Shown here: one piece after another, positions 52,147-60,887 of the stretch
How the letters are laid out: each line of letters begins with the position of its first letter
Position numbering within the stretch: position 1 is the first letter of the stretch
DNA from: Oscillospiraceae bacterium
Lineage (GTDB): Bacteria; Bacillota; Clostridia; Saccharofermentanales; Saccharofermentanaceae
Direction: 5' to 3'
NCBI GenBank assembly: GCA_900176545.1
Contig: FWXP01000005.1
Location: 1-64,000 of the forward strand
Length of the DNA stretch: 64,000 nucleotides
Notes under the pieces: generated by a model
Database searches by the model: none
What the model was told of the DNA's origin: nothing
Seen by the model: the letters and a program-made list of their open reading frames with translations, nothing else
Program-made: the position numbers and the translations under genes

Positions 52147-53127
52147 ATGGCATCTACATTAGAACTTAAGGGTAACGGCAACATCAAGTCAGCAACCGTA
52201 ACCAATCTCGGAGCAGCTCTCATGAAGCTTCAGGTAAAGGATAAGGACGGCAAGGAAAGAGACGTAGTATTAGGATTCGATAACGCATCCGACTATCTTA
52301 ACAACCCCGCTTTCTTCGGCGTAGTCGTAGGTCCCATCGCTAACCGTACCGCAAATGCGAAGTTCGATCTTAACGGAACCATCTACGATATGGAAGTAAA
52401 CGAAGGCGTTAACAACCTTCACACGAGCTTTGACGGCGGTATGCATAAGAAGGATATGGAGATCGAGGAGCAGAGCGATTCATCCGTTACTTTCAAGTAT
52501 GTCGTAAAGGATATGGAAGACGGCTTCCCGGGCAACAGGACAATACGCATCAGATACGATGTAGACGGTGATATCTTCCGCCTTACATATACGCTCGATA
52601 CTGATAAGGATACTGTCTATAATCCTACTAACCACAGCTACTTTAACTTAAACGGCAATGAGACGGGCAAGATCTTCGGTCACGAAGTAAAGCTCTACTC
52701 TGATGCTTATACTGCTATCGATGCAGGTCTTATCCCCACAGGTGAGTTCGTAGACCTTAAGGGTACCGACTACGACTATTCTTCCGCTAAGGTATTCGAC
52801 GCATCCTCGGCTCCCGTAGACCATAACTTCCGTCTTACAAAGGGCGACAAGTTCGGTCTTTGCGCAGAAGTATATTCCAAGGATTCCGGCATCAAGATGA
52901 GCGTATCTTCAGATCTTCCCGGTATCCAGATGTATACGGGAGAGCATATCCCTACGATCAAGGGAAAGAACGGTGTCACATACGACAGCTTCAACGGTAT
53001 CGCACTCGAGACTCAGTGCTATCCCAACTCCGTTAACGAGGGTATAAAGAATGCCGCATTCAAGCGCCCTGTTGTTAAGGCAGGCGAGGCATTCAAGTCC
53101 GTTACCGAGTATAAGTTCGAGATCTGA
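52147..53127 (+). CDS. galM: Aldose 1-epimerase (mutarotase)
   Basis: 326 residues. The catalytic His is in NPTNHSYFNLNG, the Glu in ALETQCYPNSVNEG, with the VDHNFRL segment between. It interconverts alpha and beta anomers. Retaining GH3 enzymes release beta-sugar and isomerases often prefer the alpha form, so placement after the GH3 gene makes metabolic sense. Acts on xylose, glucose or galactose; specificity is not visible. Confidence 0.92.
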   Translation: MASTLELKGNGNIKSATVTNLGAALMKLQVKDKDGKERDVVLGFDNASDYLNNPAFFGVVVGPIANRTANAKFDLNGTIYDMEVNEGVNNLHTSFDGGMHKKDMEIEEQSDSSVTFKYVVKDMEDGFPGNRTIRIRYDVDGDIFRLTYTLDTDKDTVYNPTNHSYFNLNGNETGKIFGHEVKLYSDAYTAIDAGLIPTGEFVDLKGTDYDYSSAKVFDASSAPVDHNFRLTKGDKFGLCAEVYSKDSGIKMSVSSDLPGIQMYTGEHIPTIKGKNGVTYDSFNGIALETQCYPNSVNEGIKNAAFKRPVVKAGEAFKSVTEYKFEI

Positions 53128-53152
53128 GGATCATAAGTTAAGGACAAAGATT

Positions 53153-53176
53153 ATGCCGTCTCTTCGGAGGCGGCAT
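53153..53176 (+). terminator. Terminator of the GH3-galM operon
   Basis: 10-bp stem ATGCCGTCTC/GAGGCGGCAT (one G-T pair) closed by the stable TTCG tetraloop, then TTTGTATT. Confidence 0.8.
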
Positions 53177-53181
53177 TTGTA

Positions 53182-54357
53182 TTACTTCTTTTTCTTTCCT
53201 ACCATTACTCTTCTGGCGGCGGCGAACAGGATGTTGAAGGGGAAGGCTCGAAGATCTTTGTCGGCTTCCTTGAGCTTCTGTCTTATTGGAAGGTTCTGAG
53301 GGCAGTGCTTCTCGCATTTGCCGCAGCCTATGCAGAGGGTAGCGTCCGCAGGTTCCCTGTGAAGAGCTATGGTGTGGAAGTAATCTTCTCTTCCCGTAGT
53401 CTTGTTGTCGGAATACATGCGGTTATAGCAGGAGAAGATACCGGGTATATCGATTCCCTTGGGGCACGGCATGCAGTATCTGCATCCTGTGCAGTTGACC
53501 TTGATGTTCTCGTTGATGTAACCCTTCACTTTGGAGAGCAATTCGAACTCCGCTTCACTGAAGGAGTCTGCCTTGGCTTCCGATGCCACGCGGCAGTTCT
53601 CCTCGATCATGGGGATATCGTTCATGCCGGAGAGGACACATGTGACTTCATCCTGATCCCAGAGCCATCTGAAGGACCATTCGGCCGCGCTCCATCCGTG
53701 AGGATCGTTCTTTATCTCTTCCTTGGCTTTCTCAGGAAGAAGGTTGACGAGCCTTCCTCCTCGAAGGGGCTCCATTATCATAACGGGAATACCCTTGGAG
53801 GCAGCAGCCTGAACGCCTTTCTTACCTGCCTGGGTTATCTCATCCATGTAGTTATACTGAACAAGGCACATCTCCCAGTCATAGGCCTCCAATATCTTAA
53901 GGAACATATCCGTATTGCCGTGGAAGGAGAAGCCTATGTGTCTTATCTGACCTGAGGCTTTCTTCTCCTCTATCCATTCCTTTATGCCAAGCTCCACGAG
54001 CTTTTCCCACTGAGCAATATCCGTCATGTGGTGCATAAGGTAGTAGTCTACGTAGTCTGTACGAAGTCGCCTTAACTCCTCGTCGAAATACTTATCTATA
54101 GCCGCCCTGCTCTTGACCATATACTGGGGAAGCTTGGTGGCGATCTTTATCTTATCTCTTATGCCGTTCTTCTCGACGATCCTGCCGACAACGTCTTCAC
54201 TTCCGGGGTAGATATATGCGGTGTCAAAATAATTGACGCCCAGATCATATGCATGCATGAATTCCTTCTCGGCTTTCTCGAAGTCGATCTTGTTGTTCTT
54301 TGTGGTAAAACGCATACAGCCGTAGCCCAGAAGCGAGATGTCTTTTCTGTATTGCAT
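53182..54357 (-). CDS. Aldo/keto reductase with C-terminal 2x[4Fe-4S] ferredoxin domain
   Basis: 391 residues. The AKR barrel has DTAYIYPGSE, the KIATKLP lysine and YYLMHHM. From about 290, CTGCRYCMPCPKGIDIP and CIGCGKCEKHCPQ provide two cluster-binding CxxCxxC-x3-CP sets (the first lacks one spacing residue of the classical pattern). Such fusions are common in anaerobes and may take electrons from ferredoxin instead of NADPH. Substrate unknown. Divergent from the MATE gene at 54435, with 77 bp between. Confidence 0.88.
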   Translation of the reverse strand: MQYRKDISLLGYGCMRFTTKNNKIDFEKAEKEFMHAYDLGVNYFDTAYIYPGSEDVVGRIVEKNGIRDKIKIATKLPQYMVKSRAAIDKYFDEELRRLRTDYVDYYLMHHMTDIAQWEKLVELGIKEWIEEKKASGQIRHIGFSFHGNTDMFLKILEAYDWEMCLVQYNYMDEITQAGKKGVQAAASKGIPVMIMEPLRGGRLVNLLPEKAKEEIKNDPHGWSAAEWSFRWLWDQDEVTCVLSGMNDIPMIEENCRVASEAKADSFSEAEFELLSKVKGYINENIKVNCTGCRYCMPCPKGIDIPGIFSCYNRMYSDNKTTGREDYFHTIALHREPADATLCIGCGKCEKHCPQNLPIRQKLKEADKDLRAFPFNILFAAARRVMVGKKKK

Positions 54358-54402
54358 AACCGTCCCCCCGGATCTTGTGTGTTATATTATAAAGCAATGC
54401 AA

Positions 54403-54418
54403 ACGGTATACATACCGT
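54403..54418. promoter_or_regulatory. Palindrome before the second MATE gene
   Basis: ACGGTAT and ATACCGT around AC, perfect arms, just upstream of the ribosome site and just after a TTATAT/TATAAA -10-like stretch. Suits a MerR- or MarR-type site. Confidence 0.45.
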
Positions 54419-54434
54419 GTGATGGAGGAATATC

Positions 54435-55778
54435 ATGGCAAAAGGCTCACATGACATGACCAGGGGAAATATCTTCACCCACATAATCATGTACGCTATC
54501 CCCATGATCTTCGGAAACTTTCTGCAGCTTTCATACAATATGGCGGATTCCGTGATAATCGGTAAGCTCTTGGGTGAAAATCCGCTGGCGGCATGTTCCG
54601 CCTCTAATCAGTTAATGACACTTATGATCCTCGGAGCTTCAGGCCTTGGCATGGGGGCTTCCATAATCATGGCGCGCCTCTACGGTGCTAAGGAATACGA
54701 TAAGCTCAAGAGGGAATTTGCTACCACATTTATATTCGGCCTCTTTTTCTCACTGGCAGTCTTTCTTACAGGCTTTATCCTGGCAGACCACATCCTCCTG
54801 TGGATGAATACTCCTTCCGAAGTCGCAAAGGAAGCGGCAGTATATCTTCGCATAATGTTCGTAGGCTTCCTCTTTACCTTTCAGTACAACATAATGTCCC
54901 ACTCCCTTCGAGGCATCGGCAACACGGCAATGCCCGTTGTATTCCTCGGTATCTCCTGCGGCCTTAATGTCCTTATGGACCTGCTCTTTATAGGGGTCCT
55001 TCATATGGGAGTAGAAGGTGCGGGTCTTGCTACCGTCATCGCGGAGGCTATAAGCGTCATCTCCTGCATGGTATATATCCACGCCAAGGTCGATCTCTTG
55101 AGGTTGTCTCGAAATGATATGCATATAGACAGGACCCTCCTTAAGAAGACATTATCCTTAGGTTCCGTTACTGCATTGCAGCAGGCTGCCCAGCCTGTCG
55201 GAAAGCTCTTTATCCAGAGTACCATCAATGCTCAGGGAGTCATCACTATAGATGCCTTCAACGCGGTATGCAGAGTAGATGATTTTGCATGTGTTCCCGC
55301 CCAGAGCATAGGAAGCGGCATAATGACATGTACAGCCCAGAACAGGGGAGCAGGTTCAAGAGAACGTGTTAAGGAAACTGTGCGAAAGGGACTTCTTGTC
55401 TCACTTTGTTACTTCCCGATCATATTCACCCTCGTAATGCTCCTGAAGCACCCTCTTATGGTGCTCTTATCTCCCGAAGGTTCTACTCAGATCATCTCAA
55501 TGGGCGTATCCTATCTGTCGGTAAAGGCCTATATCTTTCTTCTTGCCTGCATCGTCAATTCCGTCCAGGGATTTGCAAGGGGAGTAGGCAAGATGCATAT
55601 CTCCCTTATATCCACCATCTTGCAGATAACAGTTCGCGCGATCATCGTATGGATCTTCGTACCTAAGATGGGTATCGTAGCGGAAGCATACGGATGCGCC
55701 ATCGGCTGGACATGCCAGGCGATATACGAATTCGGTTATTTCTTTATCATGAGAAAGAGGATAGAACGCTCCATATAA
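54435..55778 (+). CDS. MATE-family efflux protein (NorM/DinF-like)
   Basis: 447 residues, twelve membrane helices in two halves; the first begins THIIMYAIPMIFGNFLQLSYNMADSVIIGKLLG, the second SLGSVTALQQAAQPVGKLF. The N-terminal MTRGNIFTH-type start (MAKGSHDMTRGNIFTHI) is the form common in clostridial MATE proteins of uncertain substrate. GGAGG precedes ATG 54435, and the palindrome at 54403-54418 sits in the leader. Confidence 0.93.
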   Translation: MAKGSHDMTRGNIFTHIIMYAIPMIFGNFLQLSYNMADSVIIGKLLGENPLAACSASNQLMTLMILGASGLGMGASIIMARLYGAKEYDKLKREFATTFIFGLFFSLAVFLTGFILADHILLWMNTPSEVAKEAAVYLRIMFVGFLFTFQYNIMSHSLRGIGNTAMPVVFLGISCGLNVLMDLLFIGVLHMGVEGAGLATVIAEAISVISCMVYIHAKVDLLRLSRNDMHIDRTLLKKTLSLGSVTALQQAAQPVGKLFIQSTINAQGVITIDAFNAVCRVDDFACVPAQSIGSGIMTCTAQNRGAGSRERVKETVRKGLLVSLCYFPIIFTLVMLLKHPLMVLLSPEGSTQIISMGVSYLSVKAYIFLLACIVNSVQGFARGVGKMHISLISTILQITVRAIIVWIFVPKMGIVAEAYGCAIGWTCQAIYEFGYFFIMRKRIERSI

Positions 55779-55809
55779 GAGTCGGTTTCCGTAAAATATA
55801 GTAAAATTG

Positions 55810-55822
55810 ATATACGGTATAT
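55810..55822. promoter_or_regulatory. Palindrome before the glutamine synthetase gene
   Basis: ATATAC-G-GTATAT, perfect arms, 27 bp upstream of the start. It contains the ACGGTAT core also seen at 54403. It does not match the GlnR/TnrA box TGTNA-N7-TNACA. Confidence 0.3.
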
Positions 55823-55848
55823 ATTAATTTGATACGGAGGTTCTATCT

Positions 55849-57273
55849 ATGAGCAAGACGCTTCAGGATGTCCTTAAGCTCATCGAAGACAACGGCATAG
55901 AATTCGTTGACTTCAAGCTTACGGACATAGACGGACAGTGGAGACACTTAAGCATTCCCGCTAAGAGACTTTCCGAGAAGACCATGACTCAGGGTATCGG
56001 CTTCGACGGCTCCAATTACGGTTATGCACCTGTCGAGAACAGTGACATGGTATTCGTTCCCGTTTTGGATTCTGCGGTTATCGACAGATACGCCGAAGTT
56101 CCTACTCTCTCCATGATAGGTGATGTTAAGGTCATCTGTGTTCCGGAGAACAAGCCTTTCGATCAGTATCCCAGAAACGTTGCTATAAGAGCTCTCGATT
56201 ACATGAAGGAGCTTGGCATCGCAGACGAGATGATCATCGGCCCCGAGTACGAGTTCTATATCTTCGACGATGTTATCTACGATATCGCCGACGGTAATGT
56301 ATCTTCCTCGATACATGCGAAGCAGGCTCATTGGGCTGCAGCTTCCGAGTATAACAATAACGGCTATCAGATATCCCACGGCAAGGGTTATCATACGAGC
56401 CTTCCCCACGATGTATGTAACGATCTTCGTTCCAATATGTGCCTTTCGATGGAGGACTGGGGCATCGAAGTAAAGTACCATCACCCCGAGGTGGGCGGAT
56501 GCGGTCAGATGGAGATCGAAGTGGAGCTGGGCGATATGTTAAAACTTGCTGACGACACGATGGCGGCTAAGTACGTTATAAAGAACGAGGCTGTTATGGA
56601 GGGAAGGACAGCTACCCTTATGCCTAAGCCCTTAGCAGGTGAGGCAGGTAACGGAATGCATGTACATATGCTCCTTAAAAAGGACGGTAAGCCTATCTTC
56701 TACGATCCCGATACTTATGCTCAGCTCAGTAAAGAAGCTATGTGGTTCATCGGAGGTCTTCTTACACATGCAAGATCTCTTTGTGCCATCACGAATCCTT
56801 CCACCAATTCCTATAAGAGACTTGTTCCGGGATTCGAGGCTCCCGTTACTATCGGCTACGCCATGGCTAACAGATCTGCAGTTATCCGTATCCCCGCGTA
56901 CGCCAAGACTCCTGATGCCAAGAGGTTCGAGCTTAGAAATCCCGATGCCACATGTAATCCGTATTACGCATATGCGGCTATACTTATGGCAGGTCTTGAC
57001 GGCATAAAGAATCAGATCGATCCTCACGAGAAGGGATGGGGTCCTTATGACTTTAATCTCTTCGATCTTTCAGAGGAGGAAAAGAAGAAGATAACGGGTC
57101 TTCCTTCAAGCCTGTCGGAGGCTCTTGACGAGCTTGAGAAGGACCATGACTACTTAACGGCAGGAGGCGTATTCCCCGAAAGGCTTCTTACACAGCTTAT
57201 AAAGAGGCTTCGAAAGGATAACGAGGAGATTATGAAGATACCTCATCCCGCGGAGTTTGCTAAGTATTATTGA
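55849..57273 (+). CDS. glnA: Glutamine synthetase, type I
   Basis: 474 residues, dodecameric GSI type; assimilates ammonia into glutamine. Conserved blocks: FDGSNYGYAPVENSDMV, GPEYEFYIFDD, KPLAGEAGNGMHVHM, NPSTNSYKRLVPGFEAP and RNPDATCNPYYAYAAILMAGLDG. At the place of the adenylylated Tyr in enterobacterial enzymes (NLYDL) this protein has NLFDL with F405, so it cannot be adenylylated there. It lacks the short GSI-alpha look of Bacillus enzymes (about 444 residues). Own terminator follows. GGAGG precedes the ATG. Confidence 0.94.
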   Translation: MSKTLQDVLKLIEDNGIEFVDFKLTDIDGQWRHLSIPAKRLSEKTMTQGIGFDGSNYGYAPVENSDMVFVPVLDSAVIDRYAEVPTLSMIGDVKVICVPENKPFDQYPRNVAIRALDYMKELGIADEMIIGPEYEFYIFDDVIYDIADGNVSSSIHAKQAHWAAASEYNNNGYQISHGKGYHTSLPHDVCNDLRSNMCLSMEDWGIEVKYHHPEVGGCGQMEIEVELGDMLKLADDTMAAKYVIKNEAVMEGRTATLMPKPLAGEAGNGMHVHMLLKKDGKPIFYDPDTYAQLSKEAMWFIGGLLTHARSLCAITNPSTNSYKRLVPGFEAPVTIGYAMANRSAVIRIPAYAKTPDAKRFELRNPDATCNPYYAYAAILMAGLDGIKNQIDPHEKGWGPYDFNLFDLSEEEKKKITGLPSSLSEALDELEKDHDYLTAGGVFPERLLTQLIKRLRKDNEEIMKIPHPAEFAKYY

Positions 57274-57302
57274 TCGATAGTACACTTTGGCTTGAATACC
57301 CC

Positions 57303-57338
57303 AAAACCCCCGTTATCTCTGGCAGAAACGGGGGTTTT
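57303..57338 (+). terminator. Terminator of glnA
   Basis: Perfect 12-bp stem AAAACCCCCGTT/AACGGGGGTTTT with a 12-nt loop. Confidence 0.9.
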
Positions 57339-57421
57339 AACATACGGTTTCGCATATTATTCGCCAACGAATTGATATATAATAATGGGCAGGGATAGAT
57401 TTTATATAGGGGGGTAGATCT

Positions 57422-58609
57422 ATGAGATACTACGACGATACTAAGTATTACCATTTCAGCACGTCACCAACAACAGATCCGCAGGAAGCGGAGATCATCT
57501 TTCAGGAGCGCCTGGATTACGCCAAGGAGTTGATGGCGGATGCTTTCAGGCCTGAAGCGGATGTAAAGAGTACCGTTATGAAGTACTCCGTTGTCGGAGG
57601 ATTCTTCCTGGCGATAGCAGCTATGGTCATCTTCTCGAGGATGGGCATGGTGGCACCGATACTCTATGTCTTCGGAGGACTGTTCATCGTCTTCGGGTTC
57701 CTGTCGCTCTTGCCGGGAAAGACGGAGATCAAGGATCTGCCGGGACAGGCCAAGATCCCTAAGGGGATAGGTACCATCATCCTGTTTTCCATAGGTCTTG
57801 CGATAATCGTTCCTGTTCTGATCGCTCCTACTATCGGATATGCCAAGGCATTTGTCGGTTGCGGCGGAGCCGTATTCGTCATTGGCGGAGTAGTCCTGGC
57901 ATTGTACACGATATCGATGATCGTGAAGCACAGGCATACTCTGGCTGAGACGGTAAGCGGTACCTGCATAGGCTACATCAAGATGTCTGACAGTTCTGAC
58001 GGTGTAAACGGCAGGCATCACCATACATTCATTACCGGAGCACCGGTATTTGAGTATTACTATAACGGTCAGGCCTATCGTGCTTTCCAGGAAAATGACA
58101 TAAGGGCCGGAGCATTATCTCCCATGGTGGGAGAGACAATAGATCTCGGCATAGACCCCAATGATCCGTACAATATCTCATTCAGGAAGAACACGGGTTC
58201 CAAGGTATTTGCCGTAGTGATGTCACTTTTTGCCATTGCCGCAGGAATATTCTTATTCTTTATGCTTCCTACGGTAAATGATGACAGCGGATTCTCCGTT
58301 ACGACTCAGGGAGGACAGGTGACTCTTGCCAAGGCTAAGTTCGATGATGATCTTATAGAGTCCCACCTCGGCACCGATGACTTTACCATCACTTACGCGA
58401 CGGTAGAGTCGGTCTATGAGAAGAACGGTAACTGGTACATCGATCTTGATAACGGAGATACGAGGATGATCACGGAAGATGATCGTGACAAATACTCGGA
58501 GGGAGTAGGCGTATATCTGGTGAATCCCGCAGGCGGCGGCTCGGGGATCAACTTCGTGGCTGATTCATGGGAATATACCGGAAGCCATACCGTAGATGGG
58601 GAAGCATAA
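57422..58609 (+). CDS. Membrane protein with DUF3592-like extracytoplasmic domain, unknown function
   Basis: 395 residues. Soluble N-terminus (1-55), then helices at about 58-77, 79-97, 118-138 and 141-165, a domain of about 90 residues (TVSGTCIGYIKMSDSS...HTFITGAPVFEYYYNGQAYRAFQENDIRAG) resembling DUF3592, another helix at about 260-282, and a C-terminal soluble domain ending near SWEYTGSHTVDGEA. GGGGGG lies upstream of the ATG. I recognise no specific function. Own terminator follows. Confidence 0.65.
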   Translation: MRYYDDTKYYHFSTSPTTDPQEAEIIFQERLDYAKELMADAFRPEADVKSTVMKYSVVGGFFLAIAAMVIFSRMGMVAPILYVFGGLFIVFGFLSLLPGKTEIKDLPGQAKIPKGIGTIILFSIGLAIIVPVLIAPTIGYAKAFVGCGGAVFVIGGVVLALYTISMIVKHRHTLAETVSGTCIGYIKMSDSSDGVNGRHHHTFITGAPVFEYYYNGQAYRAFQENDIRAGALSPMVGETIDLGIDPNDPYNISFRKNTGSKVFAVVMSLFAIAAGIFLFFMLPTVNDDSGFSVTTQGGQVTLAKAKFDDDLIESHLGTDDFTITYATVESVYEKNGNWYIDLDNGDTRMITEDDRDKYSEGVGVYLVNPAGGGSGINFVADSWEYTGSHTVDGEA

Positions 58610-58627
58610 GGCACAGCACAGAGATAC

Positions 58628-58666
58628 AAAGATAGTTTCCGCGGGATATCTGCGGGAACTATCTTT
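58628..58666 (+). terminator. Terminator
   Basis: A 15-bp stem with one G-T mismatch (58628-58642 with 58652-58666) followed by TTG; ends the DUF3592-like gene. Confidence 0.85.
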
Positions 58667-58753
58667 TTGTCTTGTTAACACCATAATAATCCCGAGTTTA
58701 CAAACCGTTGCTATCCTTAAGGCATATCATATGGATGATAAGGAGGTTTCCGC

Positions 58754-59551
58754 ATGAAGAAAAAGATCACGGCAACGATAGTCCTGATGTCGATAATACT
58801 CACGGCGTGTCAGTCATCATCAGGTACCGGCGCGACCGAACAGGCAACGGAAGCACCGACTACGACAGAAGCGACAACTACGACGGAAGAGACGACAACG
58901 GAGCCTCCCGCTCCTTCGTATCCCGATACGTTCGAAGGACTTATTCAGTATATGTGCGAGAGCGACGTATACGGCGAGTGGGTGAATGAGGTAGAGACAT
59001 TATGCGGGGATGAGTATTTCATCGAAGGATTTACTGTTGTATGTAATGACAGTCCGGAACTTCAAAGTGTCCTTGATGCGACCTATGCACAGGACGACGG
59101 CATAGTACATATGACGAGGATAGTATCGAGTTCTCCCTTGAGTTATACCGCAGATTGGGAAGGTGTGCCGGTGACCGTTGAGTTCTACGAGATCGATCCT
59201 GATGTTATAGAGCTCTATGAAGACGGAGATTCCTGCGGAGCCGAGGTCATGATGACATATCCCGTTATGGACTTTGAGGGCGCCTATGAACGTCAGGAGG
59301 CTCTGGGCGAGGACTATTCCTATGCCGATTACAGGATGACTTTCTATACCTTTGACGACGAAGGCAATGTCAATGTCGATGAACCTACCGTTTCCTGGGT
59401 TACCTTTAATGCGATAAACGGTAATTACGGCATGAGTATCTATGTTGTTACATCTGACGACTACGGATATAGGGAATACGGATATTCGGGCAACAGTGAT
59501 GATCCTATCGTTCAGGATATGATAGATACGTTTATGGCTTTTAATGTATAA
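58754..59551 (+). CDS. Lipoprotein of unknown function
   Basis: 265 residues. Signal peptide with lipobox LTAC (C19), then a Thr/Glu/Pro-rich spacer at about 28-58 and a compact acidic domain of about 205 residues. The mature domain has two Cys (CESD, LCGDEY region, VVCND, SCGAE) that may pair outside the cell. No family recognised. AGGAGG gives an ideal ribosome site. Flanked by terminators on both sides, so monocistronic. Confidence 0.7.
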   Translation: MKKKITATIVLMSIILTACQSSSGTGATEQATEAPTTTEATTTTEETTTEPPAPSYPDTFEGLIQYMCESDVYGEWVNEVETLCGDEYFIEGFTVVCNDSPELQSVLDATYAQDDGIVHMTRIVSSSPLSYTADWEGVPVTVEFYEIDPDVIELYEDGDSCGAEVMMTYPVMDFEGAYERQEALGEDYSYADYRMTFYTFDDEGNVNVDEPTVSWVTFNAINGNYGMSIYVVTSDDYGYREYGYSGNSDDPIVQDMIDTFMAFNV

Positions 59552-59571
59552 GTTCGAAAGGCTTTACTACG

Positions 59572-59600
59572 ATCCCCCGTGCTCTTGAGGTACGGGGGAT
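59572..59600 (+). terminator. Terminator of the lipoprotein gene
   Basis: 9-bp stem ATCCCCCGT/ACGGGGGAT, then TTTTG. Confidence 0.85.
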
Positions 59601-59702
59601 TTTGTCGCAAGTAAAGTAAATAAATGACACAAATCTGATAGTTACGGGATATACCTATGAGTATCCTAGAGATACGGGTAAGAAGAGGAGGGTCCCTTAG
59701 AT

Positions 59703-60887
59703 ATGTTCGCTCTGCTTTTGGCTGTTATCTATGTAAGCTTCATATCCCTGGGACTCCCCGATTCCCTGCTCGGTGGCGCTTGGCCTATCATGTACAGGGA
59801 GTTTGACGTCCCTGTTTCTTTTTCCGGAATAATATTCTTCATAATATCCGCAGGTACCGTAGTATCCAGTCTTATGAGCGACCGCCTTACCAAGAAGTTC
59901 GGTACAGGAAGGCTCACTGCCATAAGCGTTGCTACGACCGCAGCCGCGCTTCTGGGGTTCTCGGTATCGACAAGATTCTGGATGCTCTGCGTTATCGCGA
60001 TCCCTTACGGTCTGGGCGCAGGATCTGTCGATGCGGCTCTTAATAACTACGTGGCACTTCACTATAAGAGCAGACATATGAGCTGGCTTCATTGTATGTG
60101 GGGCGTCGGAGCTTCCGTCGGTCCTTACATCATGAGTGCCGTACTTACGGGCGGTAAGGCCTGGAACGGCGGCTACAGGGTCGTAGGCATCATACAGGTC
60201 GTACTCTCGGTCATCATCTTTGCATCTCTTCCTTTGTGGAAGAAGGCGGAAGGGACAGAGACTTCCGGGAGCAAGGACGATGAGTATAAAGGCCGCCCCA
60301 TACCTCTTAAGGATGTCATCAGGTTCAAGGGTGCTAAGGAGATAATGATCACTTTCTTCTGCTACAGCATGATAGAGCAGACTTGTTCACTGTGGGCGGC
60401 AGGCTATATGGTATTTGGCAGAGGCATAGATACGGCTAAGGCCGCAGGCTTCGCCGGCATGTTCTTTATCGGTATAACGGCAGGCAGGGCATTATCCGGT
60501 TTTCTTACGATGAAGTTCAACGACGATCAGATGATGAGGATAGGTGAAGGTGTGATCGCCCTGGGCATAATACTCATATTCCTTCCTCTTGATACTACGG
60601 TTATAATCGGACTTATAGTGACGGGCTTCGGGTGTGCTCCGGTATACCCCAGCATAATCCACTCCACTCCGGTGCATTTCGGAAGGGATAAGTCACAGGC
60701 GATGGTAGGCATCCAGATGGCGGCAGCTTATATAGGAACAACGATAATGCCGCCCGTATTCGGAGTCATAGCAGAGAATATCAGCGTTAAGATATTTCCG
60801 TTATATCTGACGGCTGCGCTGGTACTGATGACGATAATGTATGAGACAGTAGTAAAGAAGACCGCAGGAGGGATACAGGATGCGTGA
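59703..60887 (+). CDS. MFS transporter
   Basis: 394 residues, twelve helices. The A-motif-like loop SDRLTKKFGTGRLT lies between helices 2 and 3; LDSLLGGAWPIMYREF-type text (GLPDSLLGGAWPIMYREFDV) in helix 1 and GYGLGAGSVDAALNNYVALHY place it with the FucP/GltP-like sugar MFS group that Firmicutes often encode beside glycosidases. It overlaps the GH5 gene by 8 bp, so the pair is a transport-and-hydrolysis unit. GGAGGG lies 11 bases before the ATG. Confidence 0.85.
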   Translation: MFALLLAVIYVSFISLGLPDSLLGGAWPIMYREFDVPVSFSGIIFFIISAGTVVSSLMSDRLTKKFGTGRLTAISVATTAAALLGFSVSTRFWMLCVIAIPYGLGAGSVDAALNNYVALHYKSRHMSWLHCMWGVGASVGPYIMSAVLTGGKAWNGGYRVVGIIQVVLSVIIFASLPLWKKAEGTETSGSKDDEYKGRPIPLKDVIRFKGAKEIMITFFCYSMIEQTCSLWAAGYMVFGRGIDTAKAAGFAGMFFIGITAGRALSGFLTMKFNDDQMMRIGEGVIALGIILIFLPLDTTVIIGLIVTGFGCAPVYPSIIHSTPVHFGRDKSQAMVGIQMAAAYIGTTIMPPVFGVIAENISVKIFPLYLTAALVLMTIMYETVVKKTAGGIQDA

